Positions 7,348-14,466 of a stretch of 64,000 nucleotides of DNA are shown piece after piece (position 1 is the stretch's first letter; each line of letters begins with the position of its first letter). This DNA comes from Mucilaginibacter sp. L196 (lineage in GTDB: Bacteria; Bacteroidota; Bacteroidia; Sphingobacteriales; Sphingobacteriaceae), in assembly GCF_009765905.1 (NCBI RefSeq), contig NZ_LMUO01000019.1, forward strand, positions 296,303 through 360,302, read 5' to 3'. The position numbers were made by a program, and so were the translations under genes. The notes below the pieces were generated by a model. That model was not told where the DNA came from. It saw only the letters and a program-made list of their open reading frames with translations, and searched no databases.

Positions 7348-8610
7348 ATGCTTCGCCCCAAAACACTTTTAACTTTCACCTTTTTACTTTTAACGGCTTT
7401 AGCTAGGGCGTCTTCTATCCTTATACCAATGGATGATGAGCAGAAGGATTGTTTAAAATCATACGGAATTGCTTTTTGGGTATTGAAAAATAGTCAGGAA
7501 GTGGATTGGCTGCTCAATTACCGTGGCGGCAGCTTTATGATGAAGTATGATAAAAAGATTGAGGATGAGTGCAACATCCGTGGTGTAAGCTACGAGGTTT
7601 TGCCGGATGCCAAGGTGAACGAGATTATTACCGAAGTGAGTGACCCATCCGTCAACATGGATATTGTGAAGCTGGAGAAAGCGCCTAGGATGGCGGTGTA
7701 TTCGCCGAAGGATAAGCTGCCCTGGGATGATGCCGTTACGCTGGTTTTAAAATATGCCGAAATACCTTATGATGTGGTTTATGATGAGGAGGTGATCCGT
7801 GGTGATCTGCCAAAATACGACTGGTTGCATTTGCACCATGAAGATTTTACGGGGCAATACAGTAAGTTTTACGGCGGTTTTCGCTATGCGCAGTGGTATA
7901 ATGATGATGTACGCAACCAGGAGGCTATGGCGCATAAGCTGGGCTTTAAAAAGGTATCGCAAATGAAGCTGGCTGTTGCCGAAAATATTAAGAATTTTTG
8001 CGCGGGGGGTGGTTTTCTATTCGCCATGTGCTCAGGAACGGATACGTTTGATATTGCCCTTGCCGCCCACAATACAGATATATGTGAAAGCATGTTCGAT
8101 GGGGATGCCGCCGACCCAAACGCGCAGTCGAAACTGGATTTTAGCGAGACTTTCGCTTTTCAGAATTTTACTATTGATATGAACCCGCTATCGCATAGCT
8201 TTAGCAATATTGATGTTACCCCAACTCGCCAGGTTGATCAGGCGCATGATTTTTTTACGCTGTTTGATTTTTCGGCTAAATGGGATGTGGTACCGAGCAT
8301 GCTTACACAGGATCATGAGAAAGTGATTAAAGGGTTTATGGGCCTTACCACAGCCTTTGACGAAAGTAAAATAAAGCCCGGCGTTATTATTATGGGTGAA
8401 ATGAAAACGGGTAACGAAGCGCGTTACATCCACGGCGATTATGGCAAGGGACAATGGACTTTTTACAGCGGCCATGATCCTGAAGACTATCAGCACATGG
8501 TTGGCGACCCGCCCACTGATCTGCATCTGCACCCTAACTCGCCGGGGTATCGATTGATTTTGAATAATGTGTTGTTCCCGGCGGCGCATAAGAAGAAACA
8601 GAAGACGTAG
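7348..8610 (+). CDS. Exported protein of the Bacteroidota family labelled asparagine synthetase B (true function unknown)
   Basis: I start it at the ATG at 7348 (MLRPKTLLTFTFLLL), because the frame upstream is open but A+T-rich and lies before a normal signal peptide. The mature part begins at about ASSILIPMDDEQK. Conserved blocks are IPMDDEQKDCLKSYGIAFW, DWLLNYRGGSF, YDWLHLHHEDFTGQ, CAGGGFLFAMCSGTDTFDIALA and SGHDPEDYQH. The name seen in databases is doubtful: the protein is secreted and I see neither a Cys nucleophile at position 2 nor the PP-loop motif of AsnB. The GGFLFAMCSGTDT block looks like a glutamine-amidotransferase-type fold. It ends in a Lys-rich tail and stands alone between two repeat clusters. 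Confidence 0.85.
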   Translation: MLRPKTLLTFTFLLLTALARASSILIPMDDEQKDCLKSYGIAFWVLKNSQEVDWLLNYRGGSFMMKYDKKIEDECNIRGVSYEVLPDAKVNEIITEVSDPSVNMDIVKLEKAPRMAVYSPKDKLPWDDAVTLVLKYAEIPYDVVYDEEVIRGDLPKYDWLHLHHEDFTGQYSKFYGGFRYAQWYNDDVRNQEAMAHKLGFKKVSQMKLAVAENIKNFCAGGGFLFAMCSGTDTFDIALAAHNTDICESMFDGDAADPNAQSKLDFSETFAFQNFTIDMNPLSHSFSNIDVTPTRQVDQAHDFFTLFDFSAKWDVVPSMLTQDHEKVIKGFMGLTTAFDESKIKPGVIIMGEMKTGNEARYIHGDYGKGQWTFYSGHDPEDYQHMVGDPPTDLHLHPNSPGYRLILNNVLFPAAHKKKQKT

Positions 8611-8630
8611 TCTTTGCTTTCTTTTTTGTT

Positions 8631-8709
8631 GTCATTGCGAGGTACGAAGCAATCGCGAACTATGCAAAGCAATTTTTCTACGTGCGATTGCTTCGTTTCT
8701 TGCAATGAC
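8631..8709. repeat. Palindromic repeat, family R1
   Basis: Arm 8631-8656 begins GTCATTGCGAGGTACGAAGC; arm 8684-8709 ends TTCTTGCAATGAC and pairs with it imperfectly. It lies 20 bases after the stop of the 7348-8610 gene and directly before an R2 copy. Confidence 0.85.
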
Positions 8710-8727
8710 AAAGTTCTAATATTCATT

Positions 8728-8824
8728 GTCATTCTGAACGCAGTGAAGAATCTTCTAAAAGAGGCAAGCGAATATGCAAGACGGCTTTGCAAATCGAAGA
8801 AGATTCCTCGTACTTCAGAATGAC
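8728..8824. repeat. Palindromic repeat, family R2
   Basis: Begins GTCATTCTGAACGCAGTGAA and ends TACTTCAGAATGAC, with arms of about 28 bases round a variable centre of about 40 bases. It lies between convergent genes, back to back with the R1 copy at 8631. Confidence 0.8.
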
Positions 8825-8858
8825 AAGGTGGTTAGTATCTACCACCATAACAATTCCT

Positions 8859-10952
8859 TTAGTTAAAGAATGTCCACGATACACCGAATTTAAGTTGGGC
8901 ATCTTCGTTAGGGTAGCGGTTTACGCTGTAGGAGCCTTTGCTAAACAAACCCTGGTTGGCGTAATCATACATTACAAACAGATTGGTGCGCATTAGGGTG
9001 GCTTTTATAAATACCGTAGCTTTTGGGTATGATGAAAAGGTAACATCCGGTCCGTTATAAAATTGACCCAAGCCTACCGCGTATGATGGGGCAAGATAGC
9101 TGGTATTGTAGCGTATATCGGTGCCTATGCTGGTGTTGAGTACGTTAAATAATAGTTTTGAGTAATACAAGCTGGTGTAAGTATACAAACTGGGTGTGCG
9201 AAGCGTGCCCTCATTATCGGTTTTTTGATAAACAATGGTATTGTTAAAGTGCCATCTTCTCCATTCCAAATTTTTTGATAAAGTTATTTTAAGCAGGTTT
9301 ATAGGGCTGCTTAATTGCGCGGGGTGGGCGTCGTTACTGTTAGCATCCGCAGTGAAATACAGGTAATCGGTTAACAGGAAGTATTCGGCTTTCAGATCAA
9401 GTTGCAGGGCGTTGTTGATGTAGTTGAACGATGCGCTGTTGGTTTTTTGATTGGCAAATGAGTTATGGAATATGTAGTGGTTGGAAACCCAATCGGTATA
9501 CACCAATGGTGGCGCGGCGCTTTGGGTATAGGCATCCAATATAATTTTACCGGCTTTGTTGTTACCTGCCAGCATTAGCTTAAAATCATATAAAAAGTCG
9601 CCAAAATCGCGGCCTTGTACTATCTGACTAATATTGGCTTCAAAGGCTGCGCGGTTACTAAAACTATAGCCGAGCCGCCCTTTAAGGGTTAAATCCTCAA
9701 ACGAATTAGATTGTTGTTTATCGGCCTGGACTATCTGTATCCCATATTTGTTTACGGTGGAATCGCTCACGTATTGGGTGTATTGGTAAAAATCCTGTGT
9801 AAGCCCTACGTCTAATTTTATTACATTTTTTGCTGCCTTACTTCTTAACGCAAAACTGTAAGCAAAATCATTTTGAAAATGGTGTACGCTTAGCGAATCG
9901 CGCGAGCGGTTTGAGCTGAAATAATAATCGGGAAATACATGGGCTGTATCCTGGTCGTTTTGCAAAAACTCATACGTTTGTACGCTGTAATGGAAGGTAT
10001 ATGATACGCGTTGTGTAGGTACAACTTTAGCGGTATCGCCACCTTTGGCAACGGTATCAACACGCCCTATGTAGTAAAATTGCTTGATGTAAATACCGTT
10101 ATCGCGCCAGTTTTCGTAGGTGTTGGGCAGGTTTACGGGTATGGTAGTTTTATCTAATACGGATTCTGTAAATAGATTATTATAGCCTTTTGACAGGCTG
10201 CCTGTTTCGGGCGCTTTAACGTTGTTTAGCATTATATTGGCCAACATATTGTAGCGCCTGCTTTTGGATTGATACCAGCTAAATAAGGCCGCGTTTATAT
10301 TACTTACGTTTTGCCCGAGTACACCATTAGTTGAGTAAAAACCACGCGAACCCAAAAAGTTAAGGTTGAAGCCCATATTCCAGTTGGGCTTAATGTTTTG
10401 GGTATGTATTATTTTAACTACCTGTTCGGCCGTGCCCCCGGTAACTAAGCTTAGCACGGTATAGGGCACTCGGGTATTATAATAATTAATATCTTCAGGA
10501 TGCAGCACATACAAATCAAGCGAATGCTGGCCCACATCAAATCCAATAGTTTTTGATGGCTCAAATAGCAGGTCGCGTGCATCTAAACCTAAGTGGCCGA
10601 GGCTTATTTTAGGGTCGCCGGGTTGGTATAGGGGGCTGTAATTTTCAAAGTTATTGATAGTAGTATCCAGCGGAAAAACCTGGGTACTATCCCGTAATAA
10701 GCGCTCATTAGTTACCTTAACAAATTTATTCGTAAAAATAACGCTGTCGCGTTTAGCTTCTTCCTGTTTACGTAGGGTATCAATCTCCTGGTCGGCGGTT
10801 AGTTGTTTAACCTGCCTGTGGGTGGTATCGGCAAAAGGTGATACCTGCTGGCCAGTTTGTCCATAGCCTGTTTGCCCCGGTATTTGGGCAAAAGCTCCCT
10901 GTGCAATTAATGCTATCAGTAATATTAGTAAGTATTTTAATTTATGAGGCAT
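8859..10952 (-). CDS. Putative outer-membrane porin, Porin_10 family
   Basis: This 697-residue protein has a signal peptide (LLILLIALIAQGAFAQ) and is then rich in alternating aromatic and polar strands ending in ...FGVSWTFFN, a C-terminal Phe signature of outer-membrane barrels. The N-terminal portion before the barrel (TADQEIDTLRKQEEAKRDSVIFTNKFVKVTNERLLRDS) is charged and likely periplasmic. The blocks SLGHLGLDARDLLF and NMGFNLNFLGSRGFYS match the Bacteroidota putative porin family (Porin_10). Substrate unknown. It is last in the operon lpxK - nucleoside phosphorylase - porin, its ATG overlapping the preceding stop as TAATG, so translation is probably coupled. Confidence 0.88.
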   Translation of the reverse strand: MPHKLKYLLILLIALIAQGAFAQIPGQTGYGQTGQQVSPFADTTHRQVKQLTADQEIDTLRKQEEAKRDSVIFTNKFVKVTNERLLRDSTQVFPLDTTINNFENYSPLYQPGDPKISLGHLGLDARDLLFEPSKTIGFDVGQHSLDLYVLHPEDINYYNTRVPYTVLSLVTGGTAEQVVKIIHTQNIKPNWNMGFNLNFLGSRGFYSTNGVLGQNVSNINAALFSWYQSKSRRYNMLANIMLNNVKAPETGSLSKGYNNLFTESVLDKTTIPVNLPNTYENWRDNGIYIKQFYYIGRVDTVAKGGDTAKVVPTQRVSYTFHYSVQTYEFLQNDQDTAHVFPDYYFSSNRSRDSLSVHHFQNDFAYSFALRSKAAKNVIKLDVGLTQDFYQYTQYVSDSTVNKYGIQIVQADKQQSNSFEDLTLKGRLGYSFSNRAAFEANISQIVQGRDFGDFLYDFKLMLAGNNKAGKIILDAYTQSAAPPLVYTDWVSNHYIFHNSFANQKTNSASFNYINNALQLDLKAEYFLLTDYLYFTADANSNDAHPAQLSSPINLLKITLSKNLEWRRWHFNNTIVYQKTDNEGTLRTPSLYTYTSLYYSKLLFNVLNTSIGTDIRYNTSYLAPSYAVGLGQFYNGPDVTFSSYPKATVFIKATLMRTNLFVMYDYANQGLFSKGSYSVNRYPNEDAQLKFGVSWTFFN

Positions 10953-11767
10953 TAAAAACCAGCTATTAATTCTTTAAGTATTAAGGTCATTTTGGGTTCA
11001 GCTTCCTGTGCGATAGCCAGTATTTCTTCTATGGAAACAGGATTAAGCACCTCTGGAAAGCCCTCGTCGGTAAGTACTGATATGGCAAATACCGGCAGGC
11101 CCATGTGGTTTGCCACTATTACTTCGGGTACTGTACTCATTCCTACGGCGTCGCCTCCAATTATTCGTAAGTATTTATATTCAGCCTTTGTTTCCAGATT
11201 TGGGCCGGTTACAGCAACATAAACTCCTTTATGGCAGGTAATATTGTTAGCCTTAGCAATATCAAGCGCTTTATTTATAAACTCAGGGTTATAAGGCATG
11301 CTCATATCCGGAAAACGTGGGCCAAGCTCATCTTCATTACGGCCAACCAAAGGGTTTTGCGGTTGCAGGTTGATGTGATCGTCAATAATCATCAGATCGC
11401 CTTTTTTAAAATCAGGATTTAATGATCCGCTGGCATTTGATACCAACAGTTTTTTAATGCCCAGCATTTTTATCACCCTAACCGGGAAGGTGATTTGCTG
11501 CATGTTATAACCCTCGTAATAATGTAAACGGCCCTGCATGGCTACAACCTTTACCCCGGCAAGCGTTCCGAATATTAATTTACCGGAGTGAAATTCTAAC
11601 GTTGAAATCGGGAAATCAGGTATGTTGCCATACATTAGTTGTTTTTCAACTTCAATTTCCTTTACCAGGGCGCCAAGGCCTGTGCCTAAAATTATACCCA
11701 CCTCGGGTTCAAAATCGCCAATGCGGTTTTTAATGTAACTGGTGGTGTTCTGTATATTCTGTAACAT
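10952..11767 (-). CDS. Purine-nucleoside phosphorylase, trimeric class
   Basis: This 271-residue enzyme splits (deoxy)guanosine or inosine with phosphate into base and (deoxy)ribose 1-phosphate in purine salvage. Class-I PNP motifs are all present: GIILGTGLG near the N-terminus (phosphate site), STLEFHSGKL, MQGRLHYYEGY, LLVSNASGSLNPDFKKGDLMII, TGPNLETKAEY and VGMSTVPEVIVA. The length is normal for the trimeric class and excludes the hexameric DeoD type. The start overlaps the lpxK 3' end by 38 bases and the stop overlaps the porin start by one, so it is firmly embedded in that operon, an unusual partner for lipid A synthesis. Confidence 0.95.
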   Translation of the reverse strand: MLQNIQNTTSYIKNRIGDFEPEVGIILGTGLGALVKEIEVEKQLMYGNIPDFPISTLEFHSGKLIFGTLAGVKVVAMQGRLHYYEGYNMQQITFPVRVIKMLGIKKLLVSNASGSLNPDFKKGDLMIIDDHINLQPQNPLVGRNEDELGPRFPDMSMPYNPEFINKALDIAKANNITCHKGVYVAVTGPNLETKAEYKYLRIIGGDAVGMSTVPEVIVANHMGLPVFAISVLTDEGFPEVLNPVSIEEILAIAQEAEPKMTLILKELIAGF

Positions 11768-12803
11768 AATTTAATACAAATTGATCGAACTGTTGTTGCC
11801 CGTTATTTAAAAAGCTGATGCCTATTGGTAGTACCAAAATGGGCAAATCTTTTATTAACGGTAGCAATTCATTTGTTGCCAGGCGTTGCGCGTCTTTCTC
11901 TGTAGTGATGATAACTTTATGAGGTTGTACGCACGCGGCAAAATCATCAGCAAGTTTACTGATATTTTTTAAGCTAAAGCGATGATGATCGGGATATTTA
12001 TGGTGGATAATTTGTTGTGTATAGGTTTTTAAATATTGTACCAGCGGATGGGCATTCGCGATCCCGGTGAGCAGGAAAACAGTAGTATCTGCGGTTAGCT
12101 TAGTATCAGCCACTTCGCCTTTTAGTGTTTGCAGCGGCTGATAATTGATCGATGTGAAAAACACTTGTTGATGTGTAAATGGTTTTATACGATCTAAAAC
12201 CGCGGTTTGCTCATGATTAGTAAGTTGCCCCGGGCATTTGGTAATGATGATGGCATCGGCACGTTTGCGCCCGCTAAATGACTCGCGTAAGTTACCTGCA
12301 GGTAAAAGCAGGTGCGGCTCTTTTACGCGGTTATAATCAAATAATAATAAACTTAAGCCGGGCTTTACAGCACGGTGCTGGTAGGCATCATCTAAAATAA
12401 TTAGATTATGATCGGCTTGAAGATTTTTAATACCTACTACGCGGTCTTCACAAACAGCTACGGTAATGTCCGGGAATTTTTGGTGAAACTGGCCAGGCTC
12501 ATCGCCAATAAGCGATGCAAGGCTGCGCGTTGTGTTATTTGAGGCTACCAAATAGCCTTTGGTTTTACGGCCGTAGCCGCGACTAAGCGTTGCCAGTTTA
12601 TAATTATTTTTAAGCAGGCGTACCAAGTACTCCGTCATGGGGCTTTTGCCTGCACCGCCAACATCAAGGTTGCCTACTGATATTACGGGGATATAGAACT
12701 TGCGGCTTTTAAAAATACCTGCGTCAAAGCACCAGTTACGGATGGTAACCACCAAACCGTAGATAAGTGAAAAGGGATATAGCAGCGGGCGCAGGTACTT
12801 CAT
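11730..12803 (-). CDS. lpxK: Tetraacyldisaccharide 4'-kinase
   Basis: LpxK phosphorylates the 4' position of the lipid A precursor at the inner face of the cytoplasmic membrane, using ATP. The protein has 357 residues. An N-terminal hydrophobic stretch (YPFSLIYGLVVTIRNW) anchors it; VISVGNLDVGGAGKSPMTEYL is the P-loop region, followed by LSRGYGRKTKG, IGDEPGQFHQKFP and DDAYQHRAVKP, all typical of LpxK. The C-terminal TTEKDAQRL is also a family block. Its presence shows that the organism makes lipid A. It heads the operon with the phosphorylase and the porin. Confidence 0.95.
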   Translation of the reverse strand: MKYLRPLLYPFSLIYGLVVTIRNWCFDAGIFKSRKFYIPVISVGNLDVGGAGKSPMTEYLVRLLKNNYKLATLSRGYGRKTKGYLVASNNTTRSLASLIGDEPGQFHQKFPDITVAVCEDRVVGIKNLQADHNLIILDDAYQHRAVKPGLSLLLFDYNRVKEPHLLLPAGNLRESFSGRKRADAIIITKCPGQLTNHEQTAVLDRIKPFTHQQVFFTSINYQPLQTLKGEVADTKLTADTTVFLLTGIANAHPLVQYLKTYTQQIIHHKYPDHHRFSLKNISKLADDFAACVQPHKVIITTEKDAQRLATNELLPLIKDLPILVLPIGISFLNNGQQQFDQFVLNYVTEYTEHHQLH

Positions 12804-12938
12804 AAATCGCGGTAAAGATAAGAAAATAGAAGATGTGGTAGTCAGGTTCCCAGTTCGAGGTAAGTGCCATGTAAATTATATCACGAGCATAAACAATTAG
12901 CTATTTAAACTCTTATATTCAAACTAAACAATAGTATC

Positions 12939-13892
12939 ATGACCACTGCAAACGTAACCCCATCCCCATGGCCAGAACTGGCTTTTGAATATTTAAAAGA
13001 TACTTTAGAAGCCGTACAGCTTTGGACGCAGATAGTAGGCAAGATACGACTGGTTAAAACGCCGTGGATTAATCATAGCTGGCATGTTACCTTGTATGTG
13101 TATCCGCGAGGGCTAACTACGGGGAATATCCCTTATGAAGGCGGCAGTTTTCAGATAGATATGGATTTTGTTGATCATCAGTTATTGATAACCGCGAGTG
13201 ATGGCGGGGTACAAAGCATTGCGTTAAAGCCACGTTCGGTTGCTGATTTTTATAAGGAATTGTTTGAAAAGCTTGGCGTGATGGGGATTGAGGCCAAGAT
13301 ATACCCCAAACCAAATGAGCTTGACCCGGCTATACCCTTTGCCGAGGATGAGCAGCATAAAACGTATGATGCTGTGCAGATGAATTTGTACTGGCAGGCT
13401 TTGGTAAGGATAAATGCCGTATTCCTGCGTTTCAGGTCGGAGTATACAGGCAAGTGCAGCCCTGTACATTTGTTTTGGGGGGCTTTTGATTTGGTAGTTA
13501 CAAGATTTTCTGGAAGGGAAGCGCCTTTGTATACAGGCGGTACGCCTAATATGCCAATTAAGGTGATGCAGGAGGCTTATTCGCATGAGGTGAGCAGCGC
13601 AGGTTTTTGGGGGGGCGGTGAAACATTTCCTCATCCTGCATTTTATAGTTATTGCTACCCGGCCCCGGCAGATTTTGGCAGCCAGGTGGTTGAACCTAAC
13701 GAAGCTTTTTACAGTAACGAAATGGGCGAATACTTTTTGCTGTATGAAGTAGTACAGCGGTCGGCTGACCCAGAAGGTACTTTGCTGAAGTTTTTAAGAT
13801 CAACCTATAAAGCCGCGGCGAAAACGGGTAAATGGGATGATAAGTTGTGTTGTGATTTAACGGGGTTTGAAAGTAAGGGCGTTGCATGTTGA
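12939..13892 (+). CDS. DUF5996 family protein
   Basis: This 317-residue protein starts with the family signature WPELAFEYLKDTLEAVQLWTQIVGKIRL followed by TPWINHSWHVTLYVYPRGLTTG. Later blocks CSPVHLFWGAFDLVVTRFSGREAP and HEVSSAGFWGGG, YSYCYPAP are also characteristic. There is no signal peptide or membrane segment. The conserved His, Trp and Asp residues hint at an enzyme, but no reaction is known. It stands alone with its own upstream spacer of 135 bases and a hairpin after its stop. Confidence 0.88.
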   Translation: MTTANVTPSPWPELAFEYLKDTLEAVQLWTQIVGKIRLVKTPWINHSWHVTLYVYPRGLTTGNIPYEGGSFQIDMDFVDHQLLITASDGGVQSIALKPRSVADFYKELFEKLGVMGIEAKIYPKPNELDPAIPFAEDEQHKTYDAVQMNLYWQALVRINAVFLRFRSEYTGKCSPVHLFWGAFDLVVTRFSGREAPLYTGGTPNMPIKVMQEAYSHEVSSAGFWGGGETFPHPAFYSYCYPAPADFGSQVVEPNEAFYSNEMGEYFLLYEVVQRSADPEGTLLKFLRSTYKAAAKTGKWDDKLCCDLTGFESKGVAC

Positions 13893-13904
13893 ATTACCTC
13901 CACC

Positions 13905-13928
13905 TTTGTTGGTGTCTTCACCAACAAA
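13905..13928. terminator. 10-bp hairpin, terminator between convergent genes
   Basis: TTTGTTGGTG (13905-13914) pairs with CACCAACAAA (13919-13928) round TCTT, 13 bases after the DUF5996 stop. A second copy of the word GACACCAAC near 13957 can also pair with GTTGGTGTC, giving an alternative larger stem. Confidence 0.6.
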
Positions 13929-13998
13929 CTTTCCTATTTCGATGAACGTGTTCGTGAGGACACCAACACGGAAAAAAAAATCATTTGCCAAAGATTAG

Positions 13999-14424
13999 TT
14001 AAACCGTAAACTTTATCACCTGCTTTCCATAATCAATTACGGCCTGATACTTCATCAAAATATCGCCGCCTAATACGCCTAAAACTTGTGGGTGGCCCAT
14101 TTGAGTGTAGGCGATGTTAATGGTGGACAGATCCAGCACGGCTACCTGGAATTCGGGGATCTTTAAGCGGCCTATGCGCATGTCATGTATTGTGGCGGTG
14201 AAGGATTGCATGCTGTTAGTTCCGAGGCCTGTTGATAGTATATCGCTATCGTTTATCAGTGCTTTTTTGTTGGCTTTAAGGAGCAAGCCTTTATCAAAGG
14301 CCGTTTTTGATGCGCCTGTATCTAAAACCACTGTAAATGTTTTACCATATACTTTTATGTTTAATAAGGGGTGAAAACCATCGCCGTTAAGGTCAATAAT
14401 TTGGAGCGGGGCTGATATACGCAT
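13999..14424 (-). CDS. Retropepsin-like single-domain aspartic protease
   Basis: This 141-residue protein has the active-site triad in TVVLDTGASKTAFD (Asp35-Thr36-Gly37). It has a single DTG lobe, so an active enzyme would need to dimerise like retroviral proteases. The second family block, VLGVLGGDILMKYQAVIDYGKQVI, is at the C-terminus: the hydrophobic-hydrophobic-Gly motif ahead of the last strands. No signal peptide or transmembrane segment is visible, so it is probably cytosolic. Substrate unknown. It has its own -7 box and lies just downstream of the large PAS sensor gene on the same strand. Confidence 0.85.
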   Translation of the reverse strand: MRISAPLQIIDLNGDGFHPLLNIKVYGKTFTVVLDTGASKTAFDKGLLLKANKKALINDSDILSTGLGTNSMQSFTATIHDMRIGRLKIPEFQVAVLDLSTINIAYTQMGHPQVLGVLGGDILMKYQAVIDYGKQVIKFTV

Positions 14425-14453
14425 TTGGAATTGGACAGTTAAAATAAACGCTG

Positions 14454-14461
14454 CAAAGGTA
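14454..14461 (-). promoter_or_regulatory. -7 box TACCTTTG for the aspartic protease gene
   Basis: On the minus strand 14461-14454 is a perfect TAnnTTTG box, 29 bases upstream of the ATG at 14424, in the 42-base gap after the PAS sensor gene. It suggests separate transcription of the protease. Confidence 0.5.
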
Positions 14462-14466
14462 TACGC

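Noticed and set aside
8188..8589. Minus-strand frame opposite the exported asparagine synthetase B-like gene
   Set aside because: No start signal and no family; sits wholly within a confident coding gene.
8490..8823. Frames 8490-8792 and 8614-8823 in the gap before the porin gene
   Set aside because: They translate the R1 and R2 palindromes and do not look like protein.
12939..13892. Minus-strand frames opposite DUF5996 (13117-13314, 13224-13634, 13696-13887)
   Set aside because: Overlap a recognised family on the other strand and have no signals of their own.
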